Shown: one piece after another, positions 1 through 7,685 of the stretch
Position numbering within the stretch: the stretch's first letter is position 1
Layout of the letters: every line of letters begins with the position of its first letter
DNA from: JAKAVN01 sp963796565
GTDB lineage: Bacteria; Desulfobacterota; Binatia; Binatales; Binataceae
DNA length: 64,000 nucleotides
Direction: 5' to 3'
Assembly: GCA_963796565.1 (NCBI GenBank)
Contig: CAWCMA010000012.1
Span: forward strand, 124,001-188,000
Translations under genes and position numbers: made by a program
The notes under the pieces: model-generated
Seen by the model: only the letters and a program-made list of their open reading frames with translations
Told to the model about the DNA's origin: nothing
The model's database searches: none

Positions 1-252
1 GATCACAACCGGGACGGCGATTATCGCCGCCAGAGCCAAGGTTGCGACCAACGCTGCGAGAGAGCGCCTTCCCCCCAGCGCGGCGTCCAGCCGCAGAAAC
101 ATCGGCCACGTGGTGAAACACAGAATCGCCGCCCACAACGCCGCCGACATGAATGGACGCAGAATTAGCAGGCAACCAGCCACGAGCAATGCCACGGCCG
201 CCAGGCCGATCCAGAGTTCGAGGCTTTGCTCGGATTCAGTGCCGCGGTTCAC
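1..252 (-). CDS. AI-2E family transporter (PerM/DUF20), N-terminal part, cut by window edge
   Basis: The reverse strand is open from a GTG at 252 to the first base of the window, giving 84 residues with no stop. After a short polar N-terminus there are two hydrophobic segments (about residues 10-50 and 64-84). Between them lie an LRPF-S-A-LWAAILCF-T-WP stretch and a GGRRSLAALV stretch, which is the usual start of AI-2E/PerM-type permeases. A GGAG lies about 10 bases before the GTG. The rest of the gene is outside the window. The family holds multi-helix inner-membrane proteins; the substrate cannot be told here. A second, more diverged family member lies at 2735-4639. Confidence 0.75.
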   Translation of the reverse strand, partial: MNRGTESEQSLELWIGLAAVALLVAGCLLILRPFMSAALWAAILCFTTWPMFLRLDAALGGRRSLAALVATLALAAIIAVPVVI

Positions 253-430
253 TGCTTGAACACTCCATCTCGATGTCGAGCCGCGCACCTCCGGCACGTT
301 TTACCGCGCCGGCGAATTCCAGGAATTCGCTGTCTCCGGTGGCGGCTCTCTTCGCTTGCAGAGCTTCCTTCGATCGGTCGATCGATGGCTTGATGAGAAG
401 AGGGGGTGGCGAGTGAGTGGAGTAAAATAC
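253..430. other. intergenic stretch
   Basis: This 178-base gap separates two minus-strand genes. It contains the short palindromic GAATTCCAGGAATTC near 315-330 and the ribosome binding region of the permease gene. No gene or clear terminator was seen. Confidence 0.4.
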
Positions 431-1438
431 TCAGTCCGCCAGCAGCTCGTGGAGCACGCTGTCTATCGCCGGAATGTCGCCGGCGTTCATCGGCGCCATA
501 TGTCCCCAGATCGAGGACACGACGCGACACTTGGCGCCCGGGATGTGTCGCGCCTCGTACTCGCTGTCCGCCGGCGGAAAATAACGGTCGTTGTCCACCG
601 GCACGACGATCGTGCGGGCCTTGATCGCGCCGAGAGCGGCCTCGAAGTTACCGCTATAGACCGGATTGTGGCTGATGTCGCAGTGCATCCAGGTCCATAA
701 CTGCGAAAGCAGGTTGTTCGCATCGCAACGCACGAAGAATGGCTCCCAAAAATAGGCGACGTGCTCCTGGGTGTCGCTGGCCCCGAAGGCCCGGAAGACC
801 TCCGTCCGGTAAAAGGGCTCCGACGTTCCCCATCCCGCATAGATCGCGGCGAAGGCCTTGAGCCCGTTGACCGGAGGGCGATCGTAAAAACCGTCGGCGA
901 AGACCGGGTCCAGTTCCAGCGCGCGCTGCAACGCGATCAGGAAGACCTTGTTGTATGAAGCCGTCCGCGCCGAGCCAGCGATCGGACACGCGGCGCGCAC
1001 CATATCCGGGAATTGCGCCGCCCACTGAAAGGTCTGGCAGGCGCCCATCGACCATCCGGTTACCAGGCGGATACGCGCGATGCCCAGTTTCTGGCTAAGC
1101 AAAAGCTGCTGCAATCGGACGTTGTCATGGATCGTAACCTTGGGAAAGCGGCCGCGCTCGTTTGGGGGCGGAGAGTTGCTGGGCGACGAGGACAGCCCAT
1201 TAGCCAGCAGGTTTGTCATCACGATGAAATACTTGCGCGGATCGAGCGCGCGGCCCTCACCGACCATGAAAGTTTCGATGTCGTTATGTGTTCCCGTATA
1301 CCACGTCGGCACCAGCACGGCGTTGTCGCGGGCCGCATTCAGCGTTCCGAGAGTTTTGTAAGCGAGCTTGGCCACCGGCAGCATCCCCCCTTTCTGCAGG
1401 AGGACATTAGGCAATTCCAAAACTTCGTGATCGCTCAT
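431..1438 (-). CDS. MetX-like alpha/beta hydrolase (homoserine O-acetyltransferase family)
   Basis: The 335-residue protein has the alpha/beta-hydrolase plan of the MetX family. The nucleophile elbow GWSMGA has Ser130, an acid Asp284 sits in a VDNDRYFPP stretch, and His313 sits in WGHMAP. An N-terminal YKTLGTLN and a NTxPTxYTGTHND-type oxyanion region (VPTWYTGTHND) are also typical. Genuine MetX proteins are about 370-400 residues, so this is a short relative, and an acyltransferase or plain hydrolase role is equally possible. It ends 179 bases before the permease gene on the same strand. An AhpD-like gene lies just upstream on the same strand, so the two may be co-transcribed. Confidence 0.8.
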   Translation of the reverse strand: MSDHEVLELPNVLLQKGGMLPVAKLAYKTLGTLNAARDNAVLVPTWYTGTHNDIETFMVGEGRALDPRKYFIVMTNLLANGLSSSPSNSPPPNERGRFPKVTIHDNVRLQQLLLSQKLGIARIRLVTGWSMGACQTFQWAAQFPDMVRAACPIAGSARTASYNKVFLIALQRALELDPVFADGFYDRPPVNGLKAFAAIYAGWGTSEPFYRTEVFRAFGASDTQEHVAYFWEPFFVRCDANNLLSQLWTWMHCDISHNPVYSGNFEAALGAIKARTIVVPVDNDRYFPPADSEYEARHIPGAKCRVVSSIWGHMAPMNAGDIPAIDSVLHELLAD

Positions 1439-1504
1439 CGCTTGGTCTCACATTTTTCCGTCGCGCGCATTCCCTGATCGCCCGCTTGCCGACTGGCCGC
1501 TCCG

Positions 1505-1897
1505 CTACTTAAACGCCTCATCGACCTCGACCTGATAACTGCTGGCCAAACTATTCGTCTCGTTCGCCATTCCCACGATGGCGAGGAGTTCGCCGAGCAT
1601 GGCATCGGTCATTCCAGCTTTGCGCGCGCCTGCGGTATGAGACCGGATGCAGTATTCGCAGCCATTGGTCGCGCTGACCGCGATATAGATCATCTCCTTG
1701 ACCAGCGGATCGAGGGCGCCCGGCGCCATCACTTCCTTGATGCTCTCCCAGGTTCGCCTGAGGGTTGGCGGATGATGGGCCAGCGCCTTCCAGAAGTTAT
1801 TAATCCAATCAGTCTTGCGGGTAGCCATGATGTCATCATAGACGGCCCGGACCTCTGGGCTCGCCGCCGCATACTCGATGAGCTTTACAGTCGCCAT
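1505..1897 (-). CDS. carboxymuconolactone decarboxylase / AhpD-like protein
   Basis: The 130-residue all-helical protein carries the redox motif Cys79-Glu-Tyr-Cys82 with His86 four residues on. This is the AhpD-type active site of the carboxymuconolactone decarboxylase superfamily. The two cysteines argue for a peroxidase or disulfide-exchange role rather than lactone decarboxylation. It follows a small unknown gene on the same strand and precedes the MetX-like hydrolase by 66 bases. The physiological partner cannot be told from the sequence. Confidence 0.85.
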   Translation of the reverse strand: MATVKLIEYAAASPEVRAVYDDIMATRKTDWINNFWKALAHHPPTLRRTWESIKEVMAPGALDPLVKEMIYIAVSATNGCEYCIRSHTAGARKAGMTDAMLGELLAIVGMANETNSLASSYQVEVDEAFK

Positions 1898-1934
1898 GCT
1901 GCCTCCGCGCCCGCTGCGTCGCTAAAAGAGATAT

Positions 1935-2207
1935 TCACTCATCTTCGGAAAGCGTGCGAAACCGCCGCTCGTATTCCTCGCAGGTCAGCCTTACGGCGGA
2001 CAGATTGTGGCGCAGGAAGGCGCGGCCAACGGCTTGCTCGAATTCGTCGAGAAGCGCCTCCGCGCGCGCGGGCGAAAGGTTTTCGCCCAGTGCGTCGACT
2101 TCGGCGAGAGCGGCGCGCAACAACCGGTTGGCCTCTTCTTCGTTCCATCGATCGTTCAACTTGTTAAAACCTCGACGGATAAAAGCCCGCCACGCCGGAC
2201 CGAGCAA
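1935..2207 (-). CDS. small hypothetical protein, charged and helical
   Basis: This 90-residue frame opens at a TTG preceded by AAAAAGGGAC. The protein is rich in Arg, Glu and Leu and looks helical throughout, with no Cys pair or membrane segment. It sits 37 bases upstream of the AhpD-like gene on the same strand, which supports a shared transcript. No family was recognised. The start is uncertain because TTG is the only early option in frame. Confidence 0.5.
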   Translation of the reverse strand: MLGPAWRAFIRRGFNKLNDRWNEEEANRLLRAALAEVDALGENLSPARAEALLDEFEQAVGRAFLRHNLSAVRLTCEEYERRFRTLSEDE

Positions 2208-2528
2208 GTCCCTTTTTGATAGTCGGAGAGGGGCACAGTGTCAAATAACCGCCTTGGACCTCGCTCAAAGCGAGATCCAAGGCTAGCCTGACAGGATCGC
2301 ACAGGCGGTCGCAACATTCGCGGCCGGCGTGCGGGTTTGTCGAAACCGGCAGGGCGCGGCTCTCGCGCACCCAAGCAACGGGTCACGTAACTGCTGCCAG
2401 TCGTTGGCCCGGCCAGCTTTCTCTTCTAGAGGGATCCGGCGTGGAGGGATGCGACGACCCCTCTCGGAGGGGCGAAGAAAGCCGCGGCCCTCTCAAGTCT
2501 GCCGCGGGTCGCCAGAATTAGATCGTAT
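2208..2528. other. intergenic region with one strong hairpin
   Basis: About 320 bases hold no convincing gene. The only structure seen is the near-perfect stem-loop at 2252-2282. Short frames on both strands lack usable ribosome binding sites. Confidence 0.4.
2252..2282. repeat. imperfect palindrome / stem-loop, REP-like
   Basis: The arms CCTTGGACCTCGCT (2252-2265) and AGCGAGATCCAAGG (2269-2282) pair at 13 of 14 positions around a 3-base loop. There is no T tract on either side, so it is not a standard intrinsic terminator. It could be a single REP-type palindrome or a stability element for the adjacent minus-strand transcripts. No second copy was noticed in the window. Confidence 0.45.
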
Positions 2529-2675
2529 TTACAATCTCCCAGTGAGAAGCAGCACGATCAGAATAATGAGGATGACTCCGCCAATCCCCATTCCACCAGC
2601 CGGCCCATAGGCGTAATAACCGCCACCACCGCCAAAAAGCAAAAGCAAGATGAGAATCAATAACAAAGGTGACAT
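2529..2675 (-). CDS. tiny Gly-rich membrane protein, DUF3309-like (copy 1)
   Basis: This 48-residue frame begins MSPLLLILILLLLFGGGGG and ends LLLTGRL. It has a hydrophobic helix, a Gly/Tyr-rich turn (YYAYGPAGG), then a second hydrophobic helix. A strong GGAGGAGG precedes the ATG by about 5 bases. The plan of helix, Gly-Pro-aromatic turn, helix and Gly-Arg-aliphatic end matches DUF3309-type small proteins. A copy of identical length and nearly identical sequence lies at 35130-35276. It sits 60 bases downstream of the permease gene at 2735-4639 on the same strand. Function is unknown; an inner-membrane location is inferred. Confidence 0.8.
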   Translation of the reverse strand: MSPLLLILILLLLFGGGGGYYAYGPAGGMGIGGVILIILIVLLLTGRL

Positions 2676-2734
2676 AGGTCCTCCTCCTACGATCAAATAA
2701 TCTATAGCGTTATATCAAAGAATCCTTAAACCGG

Positions 2735-4639
2735 TTAGGCCTCGGTAGTCCGTTCTTGACCTGATAGCGGCCCGGTCGCGACTAAGTCGTCGGGCGTGGA
2801 TTCCCCATCGCGTGATTTAACCGTCAGCGTGAACCCCGGCGTAAGTCGTGCCGCTGTGCCAGCGCGCGATCGCGCTCGCTGCAATACGTAGCGCCGGATG
2901 ATCCGACGTGCCTGCTCTCTGGTTGAAACGACCTGGAAGCATCCCGCCGCGAGTAGTTCGGTCCGGTGCGCAATCGCCGCGTCTCCGCCCGCTATGATTA
3001 GCTGATTAGGCAACGCGATTTTGAGCGCGCGGACCAGCTCGAACGCTGCTGGAACACAATCCGAAAATGTGCAGGAAATGCAGATTATATGAGGCATGAA
3101 GCGTTTGGCGTACGCTTCAATGTCGGTCGCGCTCTTATCCTCGCCCAGAAAAGTCGCGGCAACTCCGTCTTGTCTAAGTAGTTCGAGGAGAATCTTGAGT
3201 CCAAGCGTGTGAACCTCACCAGGGGTACATACACCCAACACACGCAACGGAGGAGTCAGCAGAGGACGCTTGAATCGGCTGCCAAGTTCGCCTATCAGTT
3301 CGTCGGTGGTGTCCACAATGAACTGTTGATTCTCCCGACTGATATGGTCTTCAGTGCGTTCTTGTCCCATCATCGCCAGTGCGGGAAGAATGACGTTGTT
3401 GATGGTGGGGTCGAGTCCATGTTGGTCGCAATAACGAACCGCCACTGCGCGCGCCCCCGCCTTATCTACTTCGAGCAGTTTTCGATAGTAGTCGTGATAA
3501 TCTTCCCGTCCCTCGTCCGCGCCGAGCAGTATAGTCAGAAAACTCAGTCCGGGAATATAGTCGCCGGCCACCTTGAGACAGGAAGTCAGCGGTGTCGCTA
3601 ACAGCAGCCCGGGGAGCCCCCAGAGCCATGACCAAAACATTGCGGAAACGAGCAGGGCCAGAGGCGACAGACCAATTCCGCGCCCGATTAGAAATGGTTC
3701 GACGAGCTGGGCTGCCAACTGGTCAAGGACCACGAACACACCGAACACTTCCACTGACTCGGACCAGCCCGGGGACACCGCGAACGCGACCAGGGTCGGC
3801 AGAATCGCGGAAATCAACGCGCCGACGTACGGGATGAATCGCAGCAAAAAGGCCAGTGCGCCCCAGAACGCCGGATTTGGCAGTCGGAACGCCCACATCA
3901 CGAGCGCTATGGAAGCCCCGTATCCGAGATTGATCAGAGAAAAAAACAGCAGATAGTGCGAGACTGTGGTGCTGGCCGTCGCGATGGCCTCAGCGGCGAG
4001 TGTAACGCGAATCCTGGCGGCGAGTCGCACGACACGGTCGCGAAGGCTTTCGCGTTCGTAAAGCAGGAAGAAGAAAAGAACTATGACGAGTAAAGTGCCG
4101 GCGAGAGAAGATAGTACCGGCACAGCCGGTTTTAGAACCGTCTCCGCGGTGGAAGACCCAACGGTTGCCTCTACTATGTCCGGAGACCGCTTCGGGCGAG
4201 GCCGAGCTTGCTGGAGCTGTTGCTCTACGTTTTGCACCCCATATTCTATGCGCGCGAGCCATTCGGGAGTGGCGCCCTGGACCGCGTTGATTTTCTTCGC
4301 AATGTTCGCCGAGTAGTCGGTCACGCCGACCGCCACCGCCGTGAGCTGTACGACCAGGAAGTATGCCAGCATGGCGATCGCGACCACGGTTGTAACCACG
4401 ACCAGAGCAGAACTGACGAATCTACCGACAAAACGCTCCAGGCGGCCCGCTATGGGACTGAAGATCACCGCCAATATGGCGGCCATCGCCAAAGGCATAA
4501 GGATATCCTTGGCGAAATACAGTACCGCAGTGGCTATAATTACGCTGAGGATGGGTTGAGCCGCTCCTGAGCTCAAATCATCTTCTTCGGCTAATTGTAT
4601 CGGGGGCCGTGCGGTATCAGATTCTTCTACTGATGGCAT
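2735..4639 (-). CDS. AI-2E family permease fused to a C-terminal cobalamin-binding module
   Basis: The 634-residue protein starts best at the ATG at 4639 (MPSVEESD). The longer frame to 4753 overlaps a separate small gene and reads as its shadow. Residues about 30-375 carry the hydrophobic segments of an AI-2E/PerM permease, including the typical FRLPNPAFWG-LAF-LRFIPYVG stretch. Residues about 395-470 are helical, like the cap of B12-binding proteins. Residues about 465-590 form a Rossmann-like domain with GEVHTLG around His477, close to the cobalamin-ligating DxHxxG motif with Glu for Asp. The fusion suggests transport or membrane signalling gated by a corrinoid, which is inference. The last 40 residues are low complexity. 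Confidence 0.8.
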   Translation of the reverse strand: MPSVEESDTARPPIQLAEEDDLSSGAAQPILSVIIATAVLYFAKDILMPLAMAAILAVIFSPIAGRLERFVGRFVSSALVVVTTVVAIAMLAYFLVVQLTAVAVGVTDYSANIAKKINAVQGATPEWLARIEYGVQNVEQQLQQARPRPKRSPDIVEATVGSSTAETVLKPAVPVLSSLAGTLLVIVLFFFLLYERESLRDRVVRLAARIRVTLAAEAIATASTTVSHYLLFFSLINLGYGASIALVMWAFRLPNPAFWGALAFLLRFIPYVGALISAILPTLVAFAVSPGWSESVEVFGVFVVLDQLAAQLVEPFLIGRGIGLSPLALLVSAMFWSWLWGLPGLLLATPLTSCLKVAGDYIPGLSFLTILLGADEGREDYHDYYRKLLEVDKAGARAVAVRYCDQHGLDPTINNVILPALAMMGQERTEDHISRENQQFIVDTTDELIGELGSRFKRPLLTPPLRVLGVCTPGEVHTLGLKILLELLRQDGVAATFLGEDKSATDIEAYAKRFMPHIICISCTFSDCVPAAFELVRALKIALPNQLIIAGGDAAIAHRTELLAAGCFQVVSTREQARRIIRRYVLQRARSRAGTAARLTPGFTLTVKSRDGESTPDDLVATGPLSGQERTTEA

Positions 4640-4679
4640 GCTATCAACGTCATGGTGACAAATAGTCGCGATAGGTAGT

Positions 4680-4760
4680 TTAGAGGACGTGCGCAAGTAG
4701 CCACCAGATGACGAGCACAGATATCGGCACGCCCAGTAACCACGCAATTGCATAACGCAT
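4680..4760 (-). CDS. 26-residue single-helix membrane peptide
   Basis: An ATG at 4760 follows GGGAGGT by 8 bases and opens a 26-codon frame beginning MRYAIAWLLGVPISVLVIWW and ending at a TAA at 4680. It is one transmembrane helix with a Gly-Val-Pro kink and an LLAHVL tail. The out-of-frame extension of the permease gene overlaps it, which explains why the permease frame seems to start too early. It lies 40 bases upstream of the permease start on the same strand, so the two are probably co-transcribed. No function is known to me; similar peptides with a WLLGVP core occur in other bacteria. Confidence 0.7.
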   Translation of the reverse strand: MRYAIAWLLGVPISVLVIWWLLAHVL

Positions 4761-5524
4761 TTGTTTAGACCTCCCTGCAGTGAGTTTTGGTTACGAAATT
4801 TGGTCGGAGCCGCCCGACGATTTGTGTAATAGAATCGGAGAGCGGTCGGCGAGTGATCTTGAGCAATCTCCTAGTGTCGGCGGTCATTTCCCATGCGTCC
4901 TCAGCATTCATTGCGATCTCCCGATGACCTATGCCAATGACCTATCGCGGAACGAAAACGACCGACGGCAGAAAGTACCTGTCTTGCATCAGCATTTGCC
5001 GTGCCACGCTCTGATTTAGTGTGCTGCCGGGTTTTTCCTAAGGTTTTCGCGGAGTTTCTGGTGCAAGTAATTCAAGGCCGTGTAAAAGTTGCACGGACGT
5101 TTTTGGATCTTCCGCTCGAGCGATCTGGAGCCCCCCTGGAGCCGGCGGTAGCGCGCGAGCGCGTTCTGCTCAAGCTAAGACGAAGCGATACCGGCGGTAG
5201 ATTGCCAGGCGAGGCAAAACCCCCGCACTGTCCCTGGTGTGAGCCTTTACGGCCATCGTGCAGGGGAGCGAGTTCGGCTAAAAGCGCTCGAGGAATTGAG
5301 CGCCTGACCCACCGCCTTGTCGCCATTTGCCCCATCGGGAGACCGCGCGGAACGGAGAGATGTCGCCATTGGAGACACCTCTGACAGACGATTCGCGGCT
5401 TTAGTTATTCTGCACGATGGCACTCTGCTTGCTCTTTTTGAGCACAGGAAGACGCGGAACAGACCAGCGTGCGCGTGAAGGCAGATAAACAATAAACAAA
5501 AGTACGCAACATGAGGTAGGGACA
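4761..5524. other. long intergenic region upstream of hsp20
   Basis: This 760-base stretch separates the minus-strand membrane peptide from the plus-strand hsp20 gene. Frames of 79 and 127 codons on the plus strand have no convincing ribosome binding site and odd composition, so I do not call them. A short TGCTC-TTTTT-GAGCA hairpin lies at about 5430-5444. No CIRCE element or clear heat-shock promoter was found. Confidence 0.4.
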
Positions 5525-6034
5525 ATGGCGCTACTCGATAGATGGAATCCGTCACGAGATTTGGAGCGGTTTCGCCACGAGGTCGACGACCTGCTCGAAA
5601 AGTTCGGCCTCGAACGTGGAGCGTTTCTGAAGGATTGGGAATCGATTTCCACGCATCGGCCCGCGATTGAAGCTTACGTGGACGGCGACAAGTTCACGGT
5701 GCGGATCGAACTCCCAGGCGTCGACCCCAAGCAGGTCGATATCAAAGTCACCGGCGGAGTTCTGACCGTGAAAGGCTCGCGCGAGCAGAAGAGCGAAACA
5801 AAGAAGAACGATTTCTTTCGCCGCGAGATTCGCTACGGATCGTTCGAGCGGTCGCTGTCGTTGCCGGAAGGAATGAAAGCTGAGGACCTCAAGGCCAGCT
5901 ACCGTGATGGCATTCTCGAGTTGACCGCCACGATGCCCAAGGAGGCGGTGGCCAAGGAGGTCAAGATCGAGATCGAAGGCCGCGAGGCCAAGCACGAGGC
6001 CAAGAAGGAAGAACGCACAGAGAAGGCCGGATGA
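5525..6034 (+). CDS. Hsp20 / alpha-crystallin family small heat-shock protein
   Basis: The 169-residue protein opens with MALLDRWNPSRDLERFR, typical of bacterial class A small heat-shock proteins. It carries the alpha-crystallin domain at about residues 48-145, with an AYVDGDKFTVRIELPGV strand region and GVLTVKGSRE. The C-terminal tail is a Lys/Glu-rich extension (residues 145-169) and lacks a clear I-x-I/V anchor, which usually drives oligomer assembly. It acts in the cytoplasm as an ATP-independent holdase. GAGGTAGGG precedes the ATG, and a strong terminator follows, so it is probably a single-gene unit. Confidence 0.95.
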   Translation: MALLDRWNPSRDLERFRHEVDDLLEKFGLERGAFLKDWESISTHRPAIEAYVDGDKFTVRIELPGVDPKQVDIKVTGGVLTVKGSREQKSETKKNDFFRREIRYGSFERSLSLPEGMKAEDLKASYRDGILELTATMPKEAVAKEVKIEIEGREAKHEAKKEERTEKAG

Positions 6035-6052
6035 AGCCGAACACCGGCCGGC

Positions 6053-6093
6053 ACGCCGCCTGACTCATCGCCGGGCGGCGTCGCTTGTTTTTT
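6053..6093 (+). terminator. intrinsic terminator after hsp20
   Basis: ACGCCGCC (6053-6060) pairs perfectly with GGCGGCGT (6074-6081) around a 13-base loop. A GTTTTTT run follows after a few bases. It lies 19 bases after the hsp20 stop codon. Confidence 0.75.
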
Positions 6094-6136
6094 AACGGTC
6101 TTGCAATTCGGGACCGACGATGGGTGAGTTGTACCT

Positions 6137-6739
6137 ATGCGAAAAGCAAATCCGACACCTCGCAATCTCACCAAGAAATCCCGAGGGCTGATTCGAAGCC
6201 TCAATCGTAGCTTTGTCCGGGACGATAAGAGCCCCCAGGTCGCGCGTAAGACGGTTCAACCGAAGGAGCCAACTGTCTGTGCGCGGTGCGGCGCCGTGTT
6301 TCTGCACAAGACCTGGCGCCATAACCATAAATTGACCGATGAGCTACTGGAGCGGCGGCAATGGGGATTCTGTCCCGCCTGCGATGAAGTAAGCCAACAG
6401 GAAGGCCAGGGCCGGCTAATTATCCGCGGAACCGGATTGGCCGCCAACCGCGCGCTCATCCGCAGCCGCATCGAGAACGTCGCCCGCCGCGCCATGGTGA
6501 CTCAGCCGGAGCGGCGGATAGTGTCGATCGACACGATCGAGTCCAAGGACGAAAAGGCGCTCGAGGTGCTGACGACCTCGCAAAAGCTGACCCATCGTAT
6601 CGCGCACGAGCTGAAGAAGCTGTTCGGCGGACGGACCGCCTACAATTGGAGCGACGACGGGACGCTCTTCGCCACCTGGGAGCTCGAGCGCCGAAAGCCG
6701 AAAGCAAAGAAGGCTGGGCAAACCCGTAAGCGCCGCTGA
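6137..6739 (+). CDS. zinc-ribbon protein (NMD3-like / BCAM0308-type)
   Basis: The 200-residue basic protein has a zinc ribbon formed by CARCG near residue 48 and CPAC near residue 79, in an arrangement like that of small bacterial proteins related to NMD3. The middle of the protein (about 95-150) is polar and helical. The end holds GGRTAYNWSDDGTLFATWE and a Lys/Arg-rich tail. A nucleic-acid-binding role is inferred from the charge and the ribbon. It lies 100 bases after hsp20 beyond that gene's terminator and converges with the small gene at 6792-6956. Confidence 0.7.
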   Translation: MRKANPTPRNLTKKSRGLIRSLNRSFVRDDKSPQVARKTVQPKEPTVCARCGAVFLHKTWRHNHKLTDELLERRQWGFCPACDEVSQQEGQGRLIIRGTGLAANRALIRSRIENVARRAMVTQPERRIVSIDTIESKDEKALEVLTTSQKLTHRIAHELKKLFGGRTAYNWSDDGTLFATWELERRKPKAKKAGQTRKRR

Positions 6740-6791
6740 AGGCGCCGGCGAACATAACGGCGCGAGCACTCGCGTGTAACAGCGGCGGTCG

Positions 6792-6956
6792 TCATCTGTT
6801 CAACGGCATCTGGTCGTCGATCCACTGCTCGGCATCGGCGGCTCGCGGAAAATCAACCGGCTGCGCGCGTTCTTTCCAAAGGATCTCCCATCTGCCGGTG
6901 TCGGGATTATTTCTGATGGTATAGCCCTCGTATTGGTAGCTATTGTATTTGCTCAC
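6792..6956 (-). CDS. small hypothetical protein
   Basis: I choose the GTG at 6956, which follows GGTGGAGAGGC closely; a longer frame to 7040 has no such signal. The 54-residue product begins MSKYNSYQYEGYTIRNNPD and contains a WEILWKER segment and a final WIDDQMPLNR. The Tyr/Trp-rich body looks like a small beta-rich domain. No family was recognised. It converges with the zinc-ribbon gene. Confidence 0.6.
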   Translation of the reverse strand: MSKYNSYQYEGYTIRNNPDTGRWEILWKERAQPVDFPRAADAEQWIDDQMPLNR

Positions 6957-7187
6957 GCCTCTCCACCTTCCGAAATATTGGCATCGGCGGCAAGTCGCGC
7001 CCTCACCTGACAATACCGGCGATGACGGTGCGCATGGCAAGGACCACCATCTTGCCGCGATGGCCGAAGTAGTTCAGGGGCCAGCGGGTGCATTCCCTAT
7101 GCCAAGAGGACCTGATCTTAAAACTCCGCGCACGAGTCGCGGATACAGTTCTTGCTTAATTGGAAAGTGCGAAAGGAGAAAACAGCC

Positions 7188-7487
7188 ATGAAAAAAACAA
7201 AACCGAAGACGAAGCCTGTAGCGGTAAAGAAGCCGGCCACGCGTCATAAGCGGGTCACCAAGATCAGAGAGGCGGCGGCCCCTGCGCGGAAAGCACCTGC
7301 GGTCAGGGAGCCTTCCGCCGTGAATTTGCTTGCTGACGCAATCGCCGATCTGGCGGCAATCGCGATGGAACTCCGCCAGATCGCGGACGATCTGCGCGAG
7401 CTGATGAGTCAGAGCGATGAGCCCGAGGTTGGCGAGCTGGTCATCACCGAGATTGAGAACCCGGAAAGCCTGGAAGAAGAGTCCTGA
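7188..7487 (+). CDS. small Lys/Ala-rich protein with C-terminal coiled coil
   Basis: The ATG at 7188 follows GAAAGGAGAAAAC, so I use it rather than an upstream frame extension. The 99-residue product has a histone-H1-like first half rich in Lys, Pro and Ala (to about residue 45). A helix with heptad spacing (LADAIADLAAIAMELRQIAD) and an acidic end follow. The first half suggests contact with nucleic acid or polyanions and the second suggests oligomerisation; both are inferences. A long frame on the opposite strand here is a shadow. Confidence 0.6.
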   Translation: MKKTKPKTKPVAVKKPATRHKRVTKIREAAAPARKAPAVREPSAVNLLADAIADLAAIAMELRQIADDLRELMSQSDEPEVGELVITEIENPESLEEES

Positions 7488-7685
7488 CCGCGGAGCGCGT
7501 TGACGAACGTTCGCGGCGACCCGACATGGACTCGCGCCAGTGCGACGCAGTTCGAGACAAATGACTCCTTCGGCACCAGTCCTGTTTCCTTTCCGCCCAA
7601 AGGAAGAACGCGAGTCGTGCCAGACGAACGCGGCGAACGTCCATGTTGATGGCACGAGTGATGCTCTAAGACTTGATAATTCGAC

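Noticed and set aside
4640..4753. N-terminal extension of the permease frame
   Set aside because: Its sequence is unlike a permease start and overlaps a well-supported 26-residue gene with its own ribosome binding site.
5001..5384. 127-codon plus-strand frame before hsp20
   Set aside because: There is no ribosome binding site or domain, and the residue composition is atypical.
5401..5524. CIRCE or ROSE-type heat-shock control element before hsp20
   Set aside because: No TTAGCACTC-N9-GAGTGCTAA repeat is present, and the only hairpin is five base pairs long.
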